Made by a program: the position numbers and the translations under genes. Shown piece by piece: positions 27,155-35,820 of a stretch of DNA of 64,000 bases. Source of the stretch: JAVBQL01 sp031549085 (GTDB lineage Bacteria > Spirochaetota > GWE2-31-10 > MWDO01); NCBI GenBank assembly GCA_031549085.1, contig JAVBQL010000012.1, positions 7,087 to 71,086 on the forward strand, read 5' to 3'. Below the pieces are notes generated by a model, which saw only the letters and a program-made list of their open reading frames with translations, did no database searches and was not told the DNA's origin. Position 1 is the stretch's first letter. Every line of letters begins with the position of its first letter.

Positions 27155-28569
27155 TTCTCTCAGACAAAAAAGTAAAAATTAAAAATTATTCAGATTCTAT
27201 GGCTAAAAAGCGTGATAAATGGATAAGAAGAAATAAATACTATTATAAAGATTTACTAAAATTATTAAAATTTAATGTTAAAGAAAATAGTAGAATTTTA
27301 GAAATTGGCTGTGGAACTGGTTATCTATTAAATTTTCTATCTCCATCATATGGAGTTGGAATAGATATATCAGAAAACATGATCTCTTATGCCAAAAATA
27401 ATTATCCTAATTTGAACTTTTTTGAAATGGATGCTGAAAATATAGATATAAATGACAAATTTGATTATATAATTATATCTGATACAATTGGATATTTTGA
27501 AGATGTTCAAAAGGTTTTTCTTGAAATAAAAAAATGTGTTACAAATGATACTAGAATAATTATCACGTATCAAAATATTATGTTGCAACCATTTTTTTCA
27601 TTAGCAGAATTCTTACATTTAAAAATGCCATCAAATAAAATTAATTGGTTGGATCTCAATGATATATCAAATATACTTGAACTTACTGATTTTTCTGTAA
27701 TAAAAAAGGGAAAAAGATTTTTATTCCCTTTTTTCTTCCCTATTATCTCTTGGTTATTTAATAAATACCTTGTACACCTTCCAATAATAAATAGCTTGTC
27801 GCTCTACTCCTTTATAGTAGCTAGAAAGAAAAAAATAGAGCAGGAGGAGTATAGTGTTAGTGTTGTAGTTCCTGCCCGTAACGAAAAGGGGAATATAGAG
27901 GAGGCAGTGAAGAGGATTCCTCAGATGGGAAAAGGTACAGAGATAATATTTGTTGAGGGAAATTCTACCGATGACACATATAATGAAATAGAGAGGGTTT
28001 ATGAAAAGTATAAAAATGAATTAGATATAAAATATACAAAGCAAGATGGAAAAGGGAAGGGAGATGCTGTTAGAAAGGGCTTCTCTATTGCAAAAGGCGA
28101 CATCTTAATGATATTAGACGCTGATTTAACTGTAAAACCTGAAGATCTACCAAAGTTTTATGATGCAATTAGCAGTGGAAAGGGCGAATATATAAATGGA
28201 ACTAGGCTTGTCTATCCTTTGGAGAAGGAGTCTATGAGATTTTTAAATATATTAGGTAATAAATTTTTCTCGATGGTTTTTTCATGGCTTTTGGATCAGA
28301 GATTGAAAGATACACTCTGTGGAACGAAAGTCATTTCAAAAGATAATTGGGAAAGATTGGTAGCGAATAGGCGCTATTTTGGCGATTTTGATCCATTTGG
28401 TGATTTCGATTTGATATTTGGTTCAGCAAAACTCAACCTCAAAATAGTAGAAGTGCCTATTCGCTACCAAGCAAGAACTTATGGAGAGACAAATATTTCT
28501 AGATTTAAACATGGTTTTCTACTATTAAAAATGGTAATATTTGCTATGAATAAGATTAAATTTATCTAA
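27151..28569 (+). CDS. Methyltransferase-glycosyltransferase fusion
   Basis: A 472-residue two-domain protein. Residues 1-225 form a SAM-dependent class I methyltransferase (ILEIGCGTGYLL at 49-60, GIDIS at 70-74). Residues about 235-472 form a GT2 enzyme of the dolichol-phosphate mannosyltransferase type: VVVPARNEKGNIEEAV, catalytic DAD at 323-325, and the signature FGDFDLIFG...RTYGETNISRF near 416-451. It likely makes a polyprenyl-phosphate sugar and methylates a sugar or lipid in the same pathway. It is translationally coupled to the GT-C gene, which could use its product. Confidence 0.75.
   Translation: MILSDKKVKIKNYSDSMAKKRDKWIRRNKYYYKDLLKLLKFNVKENSRILEIGCGTGYLLNFLSPSYGVGIDISENMISYAKNNYPNLNFFEMDAENIDINDKFDYIIISDTIGYFEDVQKVFLEIKKCVTNDTRIIITYQNIMLQPFFSLAEFLHLKMPSNKINWLDLNDISNILELTDFSVIKKGKRFLFPFFFPIISWLFNKYLVHLPIINSLSLYSFIVARKKKIEQEEYSVSVVVPARNEKGNIEEAVKRIPQMGKGTEIIFVEGNSTDDTYNEIERVYEKYKNELDIKYTKQDGKGKGDAVRKGFSIAKGDILMILDADLTVKPEDLPKFYDAISSGKGEYINGTRLVYPLEKESMRFLNILGNKFFSMVFSWLLDQRLKDTLCGTKVISKDNWERLVANRRYFGDFDPFGDFDLIFGSAKLNLKIVEVPIRYQARTYGETNISRFKHGFLLLKMVIFAMNKIKFI
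28357..28470. repeat. 16-bp perfect inverted repeat inside the glycosyltransferase domain
   Basis: TTGGTAGCGAATAGGC (28357-28372) recurs in inverted orientation as GCCTATTCGCTACCAA (28455-28470), 82 bases apart, both inside the GT2 coding sequence. The encoded residues (LVANRR and VPIRYQ) fit the family, so the gene is intact. Confidence 0.6.
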
Positions 28570-28586
28570 TTAAAAAGAGTAAATAT

Positions 28587-29324
28587 ATGTCATCTATATT
28601 AGAAAATCACAAAAAAGTCTGGAATTCCAAGAAAATAATTAGAGAAATCTATACTTCCTATTATAAAATGATTTTAAAAGATATTAATGATGAAGCTAAG
28701 GTGGTTGAGCTTGGTGGTGGAACTGGAAATTTTAAAGAGTTTGAGCCAAGAGTAATATCCTCCGATATAGTTGAAGAGGATTGGCTTGATATGTGCTTTG
28801 ATGCTCACCAGATGCCATTTAAGGATAGTGAGCTATCTTCTATTGTAATGATTGATGTTTTACACCACTTGTCAAATCCAATTTTATTTTTTAAAGAGTC
28901 TGCACGTGTATTAAAAAATGGTGGTAGGATACTAATTTTAGAGCCCTATCCATCACTCTTTTCAAGTATTGTTTATAAATTATTCCACCCAGAGCCATTT
29001 ATTTTTGATGTAGACTATTTTAAAAAAGGAGATTCCATTGAAACAAAAGATCCATGGGACTCCAATCAAGCTATAAGTTATATTTTGTTTTTTAAAAATA
29101 GAAAAAAGTTTCTGGATTATTTTAAAAATATTGGAATAGACTTCAAATTTGTTAAAATTAAAAGATTAAGCTGTATTTTATATCCGCTCTCTGGTGGCTT
29201 TGAAAATAGACAGCTTATTCCAGATTTTCTAATTCCCTTTTTTAAAGTGATAGAGGTGTTATTTACTCCACTAAGAGCTCTATTTGCCTTTAGAGATTAT
29301 GTTGTTATTGAAATAGATAAATAA
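28587..29324 (+). CDS. SAM-dependent methyltransferase
   Basis: A 245-residue class I methyltransferase. The SAM-binding motif is VVELGGGTGNFKEF (about 37-50), followed by DAHQMPFKDSELSSIVMIDVLHHL, the Methyltransf_11 pattern. The C-terminal 100 residues are hydrophobic and aromatic, suggesting a lipid or membrane-associated substrate. It follows the fusion gene by 17 bases, in the same orientation, and likely belongs to the same glycolipid or glycan pathway. Confidence 0.75.
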   Translation: MSSILENHKKVWNSKKIIREIYTSYYKMILKDINDEAKVVELGGGTGNFKEFEPRVISSDIVEEDWLDMCFDAHQMPFKDSELSSIVMIDVLHHLSNPILFFKESARVLKNGGRILILEPYPSLFSSIVYKLFHPEPFIFDVDYFKKGDSIETKDPWDSNQAISYILFFKNRKKFLDYFKNIGIDFKFVKIKRLSCILYPLSGGFENRQLIPDFLIPFFKVIEVLFTPLRALFAFRDYVVIEIDK

Positions 29325-29560
29325 TTTTATTTGACCTCTATTTATATTTCTTTTGTTTTTTTTATTATCCTTTTATAAATTACATTTATGGCCTACTTTT
29401 ACTATACCAATAAAGTTTGTAATGCTGGTTTGTCAATATTACTTTCAGCAATTATTTTAACTTTATTTTTTGGTAATTGTTTCTCATTTTAATGTTATAA
29501 TAATATATATTGTAGTATTATAAAAAATATATCTTTAGTTTTTAATTATAGGAGACTTGT

Positions 29561-30466
29561 ATGAGTAATAAAAACTTAATAATACCTATTTATTTAAATC
29601 AAAAAATTGTATTTGATTTTATAGCAATAATAGAAGGCGGTATTGCTCAAATTCAAACAATACAAAAAAATGAAAAACATTCATCAGATTCTCATTCAGG
29701 AATTGAAGGTGAAATTGGAACAAGTAATGTTTTGTCATTTTTAAAAATTAATTTAAAATCAATACTATCAAGAAAAGACTATAATGAAAATGGAAAAGAT
29801 ATAACAGAGGAAAGAGTTCATACTCCAACATCTTTATTCTCAAAATTATTAGATTATTTATATGATAATCAATTAATTAGTGAAATAAATAAAGATGATG
29901 ATTTAAATGATAATATTGTTGGAAATTTTGTTCATTATATTGGGACATTAGAAAAGAATCCAATAATACATTACATGGAGTCATTTGAGAAAATTGTTAA
30001 TATTTATAATATATTTGAACCTAATAATCAAAATCAAGGAAATAAAAAATATAATAATAAAAAAGAAGACCCCAACAAAATGGTAATTGATCAAATAAAA
30101 TCATTATCAGAATCGTTAAAATCTGGCAATATTATAGATATTATTTGCAAGTTAAATAACACAGGTATTGAAACTGTGTTGCAAACAAATATTGACTATT
30201 TTAATAGCAGAAGTATGAATGAACTTATAGATGGAAAATTTAATATTATTGGAAAAGTGATCAAAGTAACTAATAGTTTAGATGGGGATAGAATAAATTT
30301 ATTGAGAAATACAAGTTTGAGTATAGTAAATAGATCATTAGTAGATGTATTCTCTTCGCAGTTTAATACAGAAGAAATTAATGAATCAGGAATTATTCTC
30401 CCAAAATTAAAAACAGAAATAGAAGGAAAGAGTATGCTAATAATACCAATGGCAATATATATATAA
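29561..30466 (+). CDS. DUF6414-like protein of unknown function
   Basis: A 301-residue soluble protein. The opening IPIYLNQKIVFDFIAIIEGG, the GTSNVLSFLKI segment and EERVHTPTSLFSKLLDYL resemble what I recall of the DUF6414 family; that match is from memory. A low-complexity Asn/Lys-rich stretch lies near residues 155-172. There are no transmembrane segments or catalytic motifs that I can name. AGGAGA precedes the ATG by eight bases. It stands alone, with a 236-base AT-rich gap upstream and a convergent gene seven bases downstream. The function is unknown. Confidence 0.6.
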   Translation: MSNKNLIIPIYLNQKIVFDFIAIIEGGIAQIQTIQKNEKHSSDSHSGIEGEIGTSNVLSFLKINLKSILSRKDYNENGKDITEERVHTPTSLFSKLLDYLYDNQLISEINKDDDLNDNIVGNFVHYIGTLEKNPIIHYMESFEKIVNIYNIFEPNNQNQGNKKYNNKKEDPNKMVIDQIKSLSESLKSGNIIDIICKLNNTGIETVLQTNIDYFNSRSMNELIDGKFNIIGKVIKVTNSLDGDRINLLRNTSLSIVNRSLVDVFSSQFNTEEINESGIILPKLKTEIEGKSMLIIPMAIYI

Positions 30467-30472
30467 AATAAC

Positions 30473-31021
30473 TCAAGTATTTAACTTTCTAACAATCTCC
30501 TCTATCTGCACCTCTTTTGTTTTTTTGATTATTTTTTCATATATCTGCTTTATAATCTCTCTCTTTTTTGCATCATCTTGAAAGTAGAGGCTATACATAC
30601 TTGATACTCTCTCAAGTATCTTGTTTTCTAGATCACTATTGGTAATTATCTCCTCCATCTTCTCTAGTTCATTTGAGAGTTTCAATTCGTTAAATGTTTG
30701 ATAATCTCTCTTTAATTTCACTTTGCCAACTTTTTTTCCAAGATTAACTCTCTTGTTTATAAGTCTTATTATCTTTTTATTTAGTCTTTTTGTTGTTTTG
30801 AGAAATGAGTCCTCTCCACTTTCACATAGGGGAGTAATTAACAAATCTATATACTCTTTAAACTCAATATTATCAAGACTATCTCTCTTTAATAACCTTA
30901 AAGAGAGATAGTTAGAGTCAAAGTTTGAGAGGTTCTGTTTGTATAGAGATCTTTTGTATAGCAGTTTAATAATTGGCTCCTCAAAAGACTCAATCTTTTT
31001 TCTTAATCTATATAGTTCCAT
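30473..31021 (-). CDS. Chorismate mutase type II-like all-helical protein
   Basis: A 182-residue basic, helical protein. Residues about 1-30 (LRKKIESFEEPIIKLLYKR) and about 85-130 (LNKKIIRLINKRVNLGKKV then GKVKLKR) each resemble the first helix of AroQ-type chorismate mutase (L-R-x-x-I-D-x-x-I-x-x-L-L-x-x-R, then V-G-x-x-K). Key acidic positions are not all conserved, so mutase activity is uncertain. I chose the ATG at 31021, preceded by AGGA, over the longer GTG. It is convergent with the DUF6414-like gene. No aromatic-pathway neighbours are present. Confidence 0.5.
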   Translation of the reverse strand: MELYRLRKKIESFEEPIIKLLYKRSLYKQNLSNFDSNYLSLRLLKRDSLDNIEFKEYIDLLITPLCESGEDSFLKTTKRLNKKIIRLINKRVNLGKKVGKVKLKRDYQTFNELKLSNELEKMEEIITNSDLENKILERVSSMYSLYFQDDAKKREIIKQIYEKIIKKTKEVQIEEIVRKLNT

Positions 31022-31034
31022 TTTTTTCTTCCTA

Positions 31035-31082
31035 TGCACTTTTTAATATATATTCTATTCAAAAGATATACTCCCTCTCTAA
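31035..31082 (+). repeat. Weak copy of the dispersed intergenic repeat
   Basis: TGCACTTTTTAATATATATT and the following TCTATTCAAAAGATATACT resemble unit 2 of the repeat at 19996-20050 (CCTTTCTAACATATATTCTA and AAGATATTATC). It is degenerate, lies upstream of the chorismate-mutase-like gene, and may be coincidental. Confidence 0.3.
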
Positions 31083-31103
31083 TTTTGTAGGAATAAAGAA
31101 AAA

Positions 31104-33014
31104 TTATTGTCTAACTAATATCATAGAGTCATATTTTTTTAGTTGTATTTTTAGTACATAGTTTTCAACTTTATATGATTTACCATCATATATATTAACA
31201 AATGTACCACTCTTTATTCCAAGTGGAGTAAGTAACATACTCATATATTTCATTTTATCAGAGTTGCTTGCTGCTGTTATAATAACTTCATCTTCTAAAA
31301 ACCTAGCAAATGCAAACATCTTTTTTGAAGTAAAGATATTAATATATGAGCCATAAACCAATGCTTTGTTCTCTTTTCTAAAGGCAATTAGCTCCTTATA
31401 GAGTTTTAATATCTTCTCATCCTGTTTTTTTTCATCCCAAATCATAGGTCGCCTGCAGTCAGGGTCTCCCTCTCCCTCCATTCCAACCTCATCTCCATAG
31501 TAGATCGCTGGTATTCCAATGTATGTGAATAGAATAGAGAGAGCAATTTTAAACTTATTAAAATCTTTACCTATTTGTGTGTAGAATCTTGGGACATCAT
31601 GAGAGTCCAAGAGATTGTACATTCTAATTTGATTTTGAAAATTCAGTGAGTTTCTTATATTATCAAGCTGCTTCAGCATCTCTCTTGCAGAGAGCTTAAG
31701 TTCAAAACGGCCATCCTCCCTTGGAACAGTCAAAAAATAGGATATTTTTGTAAGCCACTTTATAATTGGAGTCATAAAACCACGATAGTTCATCGTTGCT
31801 TCATATTTATCATAACTTACAAGCTCTTCAGGGTCATAAAAGGATTCTCCAACAATATAGGCATCCTTGTTCTCCTCTTTTATTGCCTTATGAAGTGCCT
31901 TGTTAAACTCCTCATCTACTTTGTTTAATGGGAACTTACCAAGAATTGAGGCAGTATCAAGTCTCCAACCATCAATTGAAAATGGTTTTTTAAGCCACTT
32001 TTTTACAGCAGAATCTTTATCTGTAAGCAATTTACCTATAACTTGTTTATTAGCTAAGTTTAATTGTGGAAGAATGCGGGAACCCATCCAACTCTCAAAC
32101 TTATATGGATGCTCATAAAAGTAGTAAAAATCTATATATGGCGAAGTTTTTGAAGCAAAAGCACCTTTAGGCTCAGCCTCTCCAAGGTGATCAAACCAAA
32201 GATGAAAAATACCAGTATGATTCAATACCCCATCAAAAATGACTTTTATACCATTATTATGGAGCGCTTTTATCATTGCTGCAAGCTCCTCCTCTGTGCC
32301 CAAGAGCGGGTCTGGAGTCAAATAATCCTCAACATCATAACGATGGTTTGAGCGAGCTTTTGTAATTGGATTAAGGTAGATAGCAGTGATACCAAGCTCC
32401 TTTAAATATGGAATTTTCTCTCTAATTCCATTAAAATTACCACCATAATATTGTATTGTATATTCACTATCACTAACACGTGTATGCTTTATTATTGGAT
32501 CATTCCACTTTGAAAGAACCCTCTTTCCCTCCCTTACACTCTTATCTTCCAAAAAAATCTTAACTTCTCTATCATCAAGTTTATTATCGCCAACACGATT
32601 AAATCTATCTGGAAATATTTGGTAAAATATAGCTTCAGGAGACCAGCTTGAATAGTCACCATCTGTAACTATTTTAAAAGCAAAAAAGTTTGCTCTATCT
32701 TGCCTTGAGAGTCCAAATTGATCGTAGTAGTAGCCCTTACCATCAATCATAATAAGAAATTTGTATATTAACTTTTTTACCTCAATTTTGTACTCTATGG
32801 AATAGTAGGCAAAGAAGTTATCTTCTTTTGTTTTTGACATTTTATGATAATATATTTCGCCTTTCGGATTTGCTTCGAAAAATGCCTTTTCAACTTTAGC
32901 GTTTTTACAGATTCTAAATGAGAATGTTACTTTTTCATTTAGTGTTGGTTTTGGATTTGAAACAAAATTAGATGAACCATCAGAAAATATAGTCTCTTGC
33001 CAAATTATATTCAT
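31104..33014 (-). CDS. GH13 alpha-amylase family enzyme (neopullulanase/cyclomaltodextrinase-like)
   Basis: A 636-residue glycoside hydrolase. Residues about 1-120 form a beta-sandwich like CBM34, and the catalytic barrel starts at WSPEAIFYQIFPDRFNRVGD. The catalytic residues are present: nucleophile Asp in DGWRLDTAS, acid/base Glu in VGESFY, and the transition-state Asp in LDSHDVPR. There is no signal peptide, so it acts in the cytoplasm on maltodextrins or similar glucans. I chose the ATG at 33014, preceded by GGAG, over a GTG six codons upstream. It is monocistronic. Confidence 0.88.
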   Translation of the reverse strand: MNIIWQETIFSDGSSNFVSNPKPTLNEKVTFSFRICKNAKVEKAFFEANPKGEIYYHKMSKTKEDNFFAYYSIEYKIEVKKLIYKFLIMIDGKGYYYDQFGLSRQDRANFFAFKIVTDGDYSSWSPEAIFYQIFPDRFNRVGDNKLDDREVKIFLEDKSVREGKRVLSKWNDPIIKHTRVSDSEYTIQYYGGNFNGIREKIPYLKELGITAIYLNPITKARSNHRYDVEDYLTPDPLLGTEEELAAMIKALHNNGIKVIFDGVLNHTGIFHLWFDHLGEAEPKGAFASKTSPYIDFYYFYEHPYKFESWMGSRILPQLNLANKQVIGKLLTDKDSAVKKWLKKPFSIDGWRLDTASILGKFPLNKVDEEFNKALHKAIKEENKDAYIVGESFYDPEELVSYDKYEATMNYRGFMTPIIKWLTKISYFLTVPREDGRFELKLSAREMLKQLDNIRNSLNFQNQIRMYNLLDSHDVPRFYTQIGKDFNKFKIALSILFTYIGIPAIYYGDEVGMEGEGDPDCRRPMIWDEKKQDEKILKLYKELIAFRKENKALVYGSYINIFTSKKMFAFARFLEDEVIITAASNSDKMKYMSMLLTPLGIKSGTFVNIYDGKSYKVENYVLKIQLKKYDSMILVRQ

Positions 33015-33188
33015 GACTTTTTCTCCAGACACAAAAATAGTTTTCCAAATTGGACTACCAAAATTATAATAGAAATAGATAGTTATTTCAACTATTATTT
33101 TTGTTTTTTCGTAAAAAAATAAAAAAAACTATTTAAAAATAGTGTAATAATTATATAAAAAACTTTACTTAAAATTAAAAAGCTGTTA

Positions 33189-33217
33189 TTGTCAATAAAT
33201 ATTTGTTTGAATATCTT
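33189..33217 (+). promoter_or_regulatory. Promoter for the CTG-start membrane protein
   Basis: TTGTCA (33189-33194), a 17-base spacer and TATCTT (33212-33217) form a plausible sigma-70 promoter. The transcript would begin near 33224, giving a leader of about 37 bases that includes AAAGG in front of the CTG at 33261. Confidence 0.5.
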
Positions 33218-33260
33218 AACTTTTAATTTTGTATTACCCTAATTATAAAGGAATAATAAG

Positions 33261-33818
33261 CTGAAAAAGTTCATTTTTTTAATTATTTTTGTTTTTACGA
33301 TGTTTTCTGCTCTCTATTCGAATGATATTTCAGAGGGTAAATATAAAATCAATACCAAATCATTTAAAATGAAATTCATAAGCGATGAAAAAAAGGGATT
33401 TTTAAGTGACTTCGCTAAGAAAGAGGATAATCGAACAGATAGTGAGAAGATAACTGATTGGAAAAAGGCAGCGAAATTTTTCTCAATCCTTGCTATTCAC
33501 TACTCTATTTTTATTGGCGTTGGAGTAGCTATTGCTGTCTCTGGAGCTGTAGTTTGGTGGTGGGCCTCTGCTGATGGGCAATATAACCTTTTTGACTTGA
33601 AGTTTAATGATCCAGGTTATCAGCTTCTCCTATTTGGGCATGTTATGGTTGCTTTTGGAGCTAGCTTTGCCCTTAAAGGTATAATTGGTGCCATAATTTT
33701 CTGGTATTTTGCAAATAAATACAAAAAAAAGTTGAAAAATATCTCAAATAGTATATCTATCTATAGTGATGTTAGAGCTAAAGATACAATGGCTTTTGGA
33801 GTCAGAATAGAGTTTTAG
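33261..33818 (+). CDS. Small exported membrane protein with apparent CTG start
   Basis: A 185-residue protein of unknown function. Reading from CTG at 33261 gives an N-terminus that looks exactly like a signal peptide: MKKFIFLIIFVFTMFSALYS. Starting at the first ATG (33300) would cut that signal in half. The only codons between the in-frame stop TAA (33246-33248) and CTG are AGG, AAT, AAT and AAG, so no ATG, GTG or TTG is available. AAAGG lies nine bases before CTG. The mature part has two more hydrophobic helices (about 75-100 and 115-140) and a lysine-rich loop. It could be an inner-membrane protein; no family is recognised. Confidence 0.65.
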   Translation: MKKFIFLIIFVFTMFSALYSNDISEGKYKINTKSFKMKFISDEKKGFLSDFAKKEDNRTDSEKITDWKKAAKFFSILAIHYSIFIGVGVAIAVSGAVVWWWASADGQYNLFDLKFNDPGYQLLLFGHVMVAFGASFALKGIIGAIIFWYFANKYKKKLKNISNSISIYSDVRAKDTMAFGVRIEF

Positions 33819-33824
33819 CTTTTT

Positions 33825-33880
33825 TGACTCACCACGTTTTTTTGACAAATATTTTATCTAAAAAAATAGTGACTTTCTAA
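33825..33880 (+). repeat. Dispersed intergenic repeat unit
   Basis: Begins GACTCACCACGTTTTTTTGA and ends TGACTTTCTAA, aligned over about 55 bases with the units at 35705 and 19996. It starts six bases after the stop codon of the small membrane protein gene and is preceded by a T-run. Confidence 0.55.
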
Positions 33881-33964
33881 TTTTATTATGGAGTAAATTT
33901 TAGAAATAATTTTATAAAAAGTTCATTGAGTTCACATTAATTTAATGTTTATAGGAATAGATAT

Positions 33965-35689
33965 ATGAGTAAACGAGATGAGATAGTATCAAATATAAAA
34001 GGTTTAATTAGCAAGTCTTTAAATAATATAGCTAAAAATGAGTATGAAGTCGTTGTTGAGGTTCCGCCAAACCCAGATATGGGAGATTTGGCTATTCCAC
34101 TCTTTAGCTATACAAATATATTAAAGATGAAGCCCTTTGAAATTGCTAACATAATCAAAAATGATATAGAGAAAGATCCTACTATTTATGAGAGCGTTGT
34201 AAAGGGACCATACCTAAACATATTTCTTGATAGAAATAGTATCTTTGATTCTATTGTTGAAGATATTCTATCCAAAGGGGATAACTTTGCTAAACAAAAG
34301 ACAAACAATATAAAGGTTGTGTTGGAGTTTAGTAGCCCAAATACTAATAAACCTCTCCACTTGGGACACTGTCGCAACAATGTGCTTGGTGCTTTTATAT
34401 CTAATATCTATAGATTTTGCGGCTATACTCTAACAAGCATAAACTTGATAAATGATCGCGGTATACATATTTGTAAATCTATGCTTGCATATAAACTCTT
34501 TGGAAATGGAGCTACACCTGAAAGCGAACATAAAAAATCTGACCACTTGGTTGGGGACTTCTATGTGAAGTATGCCATAGAGGAGAAAAACAACCCTGAC
34601 CTCGAAAAGCAAGCAAAGGGTATGCTTGTAGATTGGGAGAATAATGATAGTGACACAATAGAGTTATGGAAAAAAATGAATGGTTGGGCAATTTCTGGAA
34701 TGAAAGAGACCTACAAAAGAATGGGGATAGAGTTTGATAGTTTTGAATATGAGAGCAATAACTACCTATTAGGTAAAGATATAGTTCTTGATGGTCTTAG
34801 TAGGGGACTCTTCTTTAGAGAGGCTGACAATAGTGTCTGGGTGGATAATAGTGATGTTGGGCTTGATAAGAAGGCACTTCTTCGCTCTGATGGAACAAGT
34901 ATCTATATCACTCAAGATTTGGGAACTGCAAAAAAGAGGCATGATGTTTATAACGCGAGCAGATTTATATATGTTGTTGGATCTGAACAAAATTACCACT
35001 TTGATACTCTTTTTGCCACTCTTAAAAAGCTTGGCTACTCATGGGCTGATAGCTGTTTTCATCTATCTTATGGTATGGTTAATCTGCCTGAAGGAAAAAT
35101 GAAGAGCAGAGAGGGGAAGGTTATTGATGCTGATAACCTAATGGATCTACTGTTTGGTTTAGCAAAGAGTGAGATTGATGAACGCAATAAGGATATAAGT
35201 GAAGATGAAAAGAATTATATAGCTGAAAAGGTCGCTTTAAGTGCATTGAAGTTCTATCTTCTCAATTTCTCTACATCAAAAGATATTATGTTTATACCTG
35301 AAAAATCAATTAGCTTTGATGGAAACACAGGGCCATACATACAATATACAACCTCTCGTATTAATTCTCTAATTACTAAATATGGTAGCAATAGTTTAAA
35401 ATTTGACTCTTCAGATTATAAGTTTAATCAGGATGAGTGGAATGTTATATATCAGCTTCTAAATTTTGAAGATGTTGTTTTAAAATCATGCGATAATTTA
35501 TCATCAGTGGAGCTAACAACATATATATATGAACTATCAAAAAGATTTAATAAATTTTACCATGATAATCCAATTCTTTCTGAATCTGAAAATATCAAAA
35601 ACGTAAGGCTAAATATCTCAATTGCAACTTTGCAAGTATTAAAAATTGGTTTAAGGCTGCTTGGAATAGAGCCTCTTGATAGAATGTAA
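33965..35689 (+). CDS. argS: Arginyl-tRNA synthetase
   Basis: A 574-residue class I synthetase charging tRNA-Arg. The N-terminal additional domain (about 1-95) is followed by SPNTNKPLHLGHCRNNVLG with the HLGH signature, the KMKSREGKVI variant of KMSKS, and a C-terminal DALR anticodon-binding helix bundle (QYTTSRINSLI). Length is normal. ATAGG precedes the ATG. The gene is single, flanked on both sides by units of the dispersed repeat. Confidence 0.95.
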   Translation: MSKRDEIVSNIKGLISKSLNNIAKNEYEVVVEVPPNPDMGDLAIPLFSYTNILKMKPFEIANIIKNDIEKDPTIYESVVKGPYLNIFLDRNSIFDSIVEDILSKGDNFAKQKTNNIKVVLEFSSPNTNKPLHLGHCRNNVLGAFISNIYRFCGYTLTSINLINDRGIHICKSMLAYKLFGNGATPESEHKKSDHLVGDFYVKYAIEEKNNPDLEKQAKGMLVDWENNDSDTIELWKKMNGWAISGMKETYKRMGIEFDSFEYESNNYLLGKDIVLDGLSRGLFFREADNSVWVDNSDVGLDKKALLRSDGTSIYITQDLGTAKKRHDVYNASRFIYVVGSEQNYHFDTLFATLKKLGYSWADSCFHLSYGMVNLPEGKMKSREGKVIDADNLMDLLFGLAKSEIDERNKDISEDEKNYIAEKVALSALKFYLLNFSTSKDIMFIPEKSISFDGNTGPYIQYTTSRINSLITKYGSNSLKFDSSDYKFNQDEWNVIYQLLNFEDVVLKSCDNLSSVELTTYIYELSKRFNKFYHDNPILSESENIKNVRLNISIATLQVLKIGLRLLGIEPLDRM

Positions 35690-35704
35690 TTTTTTTCTTT
35701 TTTT

Positions 35705-35760
35705 ACTAGCCACGTCCTTTTTGACAAATATCTTCTTTAAAAGAAATATTATCTTTCTAA
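35705..35760 (+). repeat. Dispersed intergenic repeat unit
   Basis: The clearest copy: starts ACTAGCCACGTCCTTTTTGA, ends with the small hairpin AAAGA-AATATTA-TCTTT and CTAA. It begins about 15 bases after the argS stop and is preceded by a run of T's, as are the other copies. Confidence 0.6.
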
Positions 35761-35820
35761 GCTTGATGTGAAAAAAATAGAAAGGAAAAAATGTTCATAA
35801 ACCATCTAATAGATAAGTTT

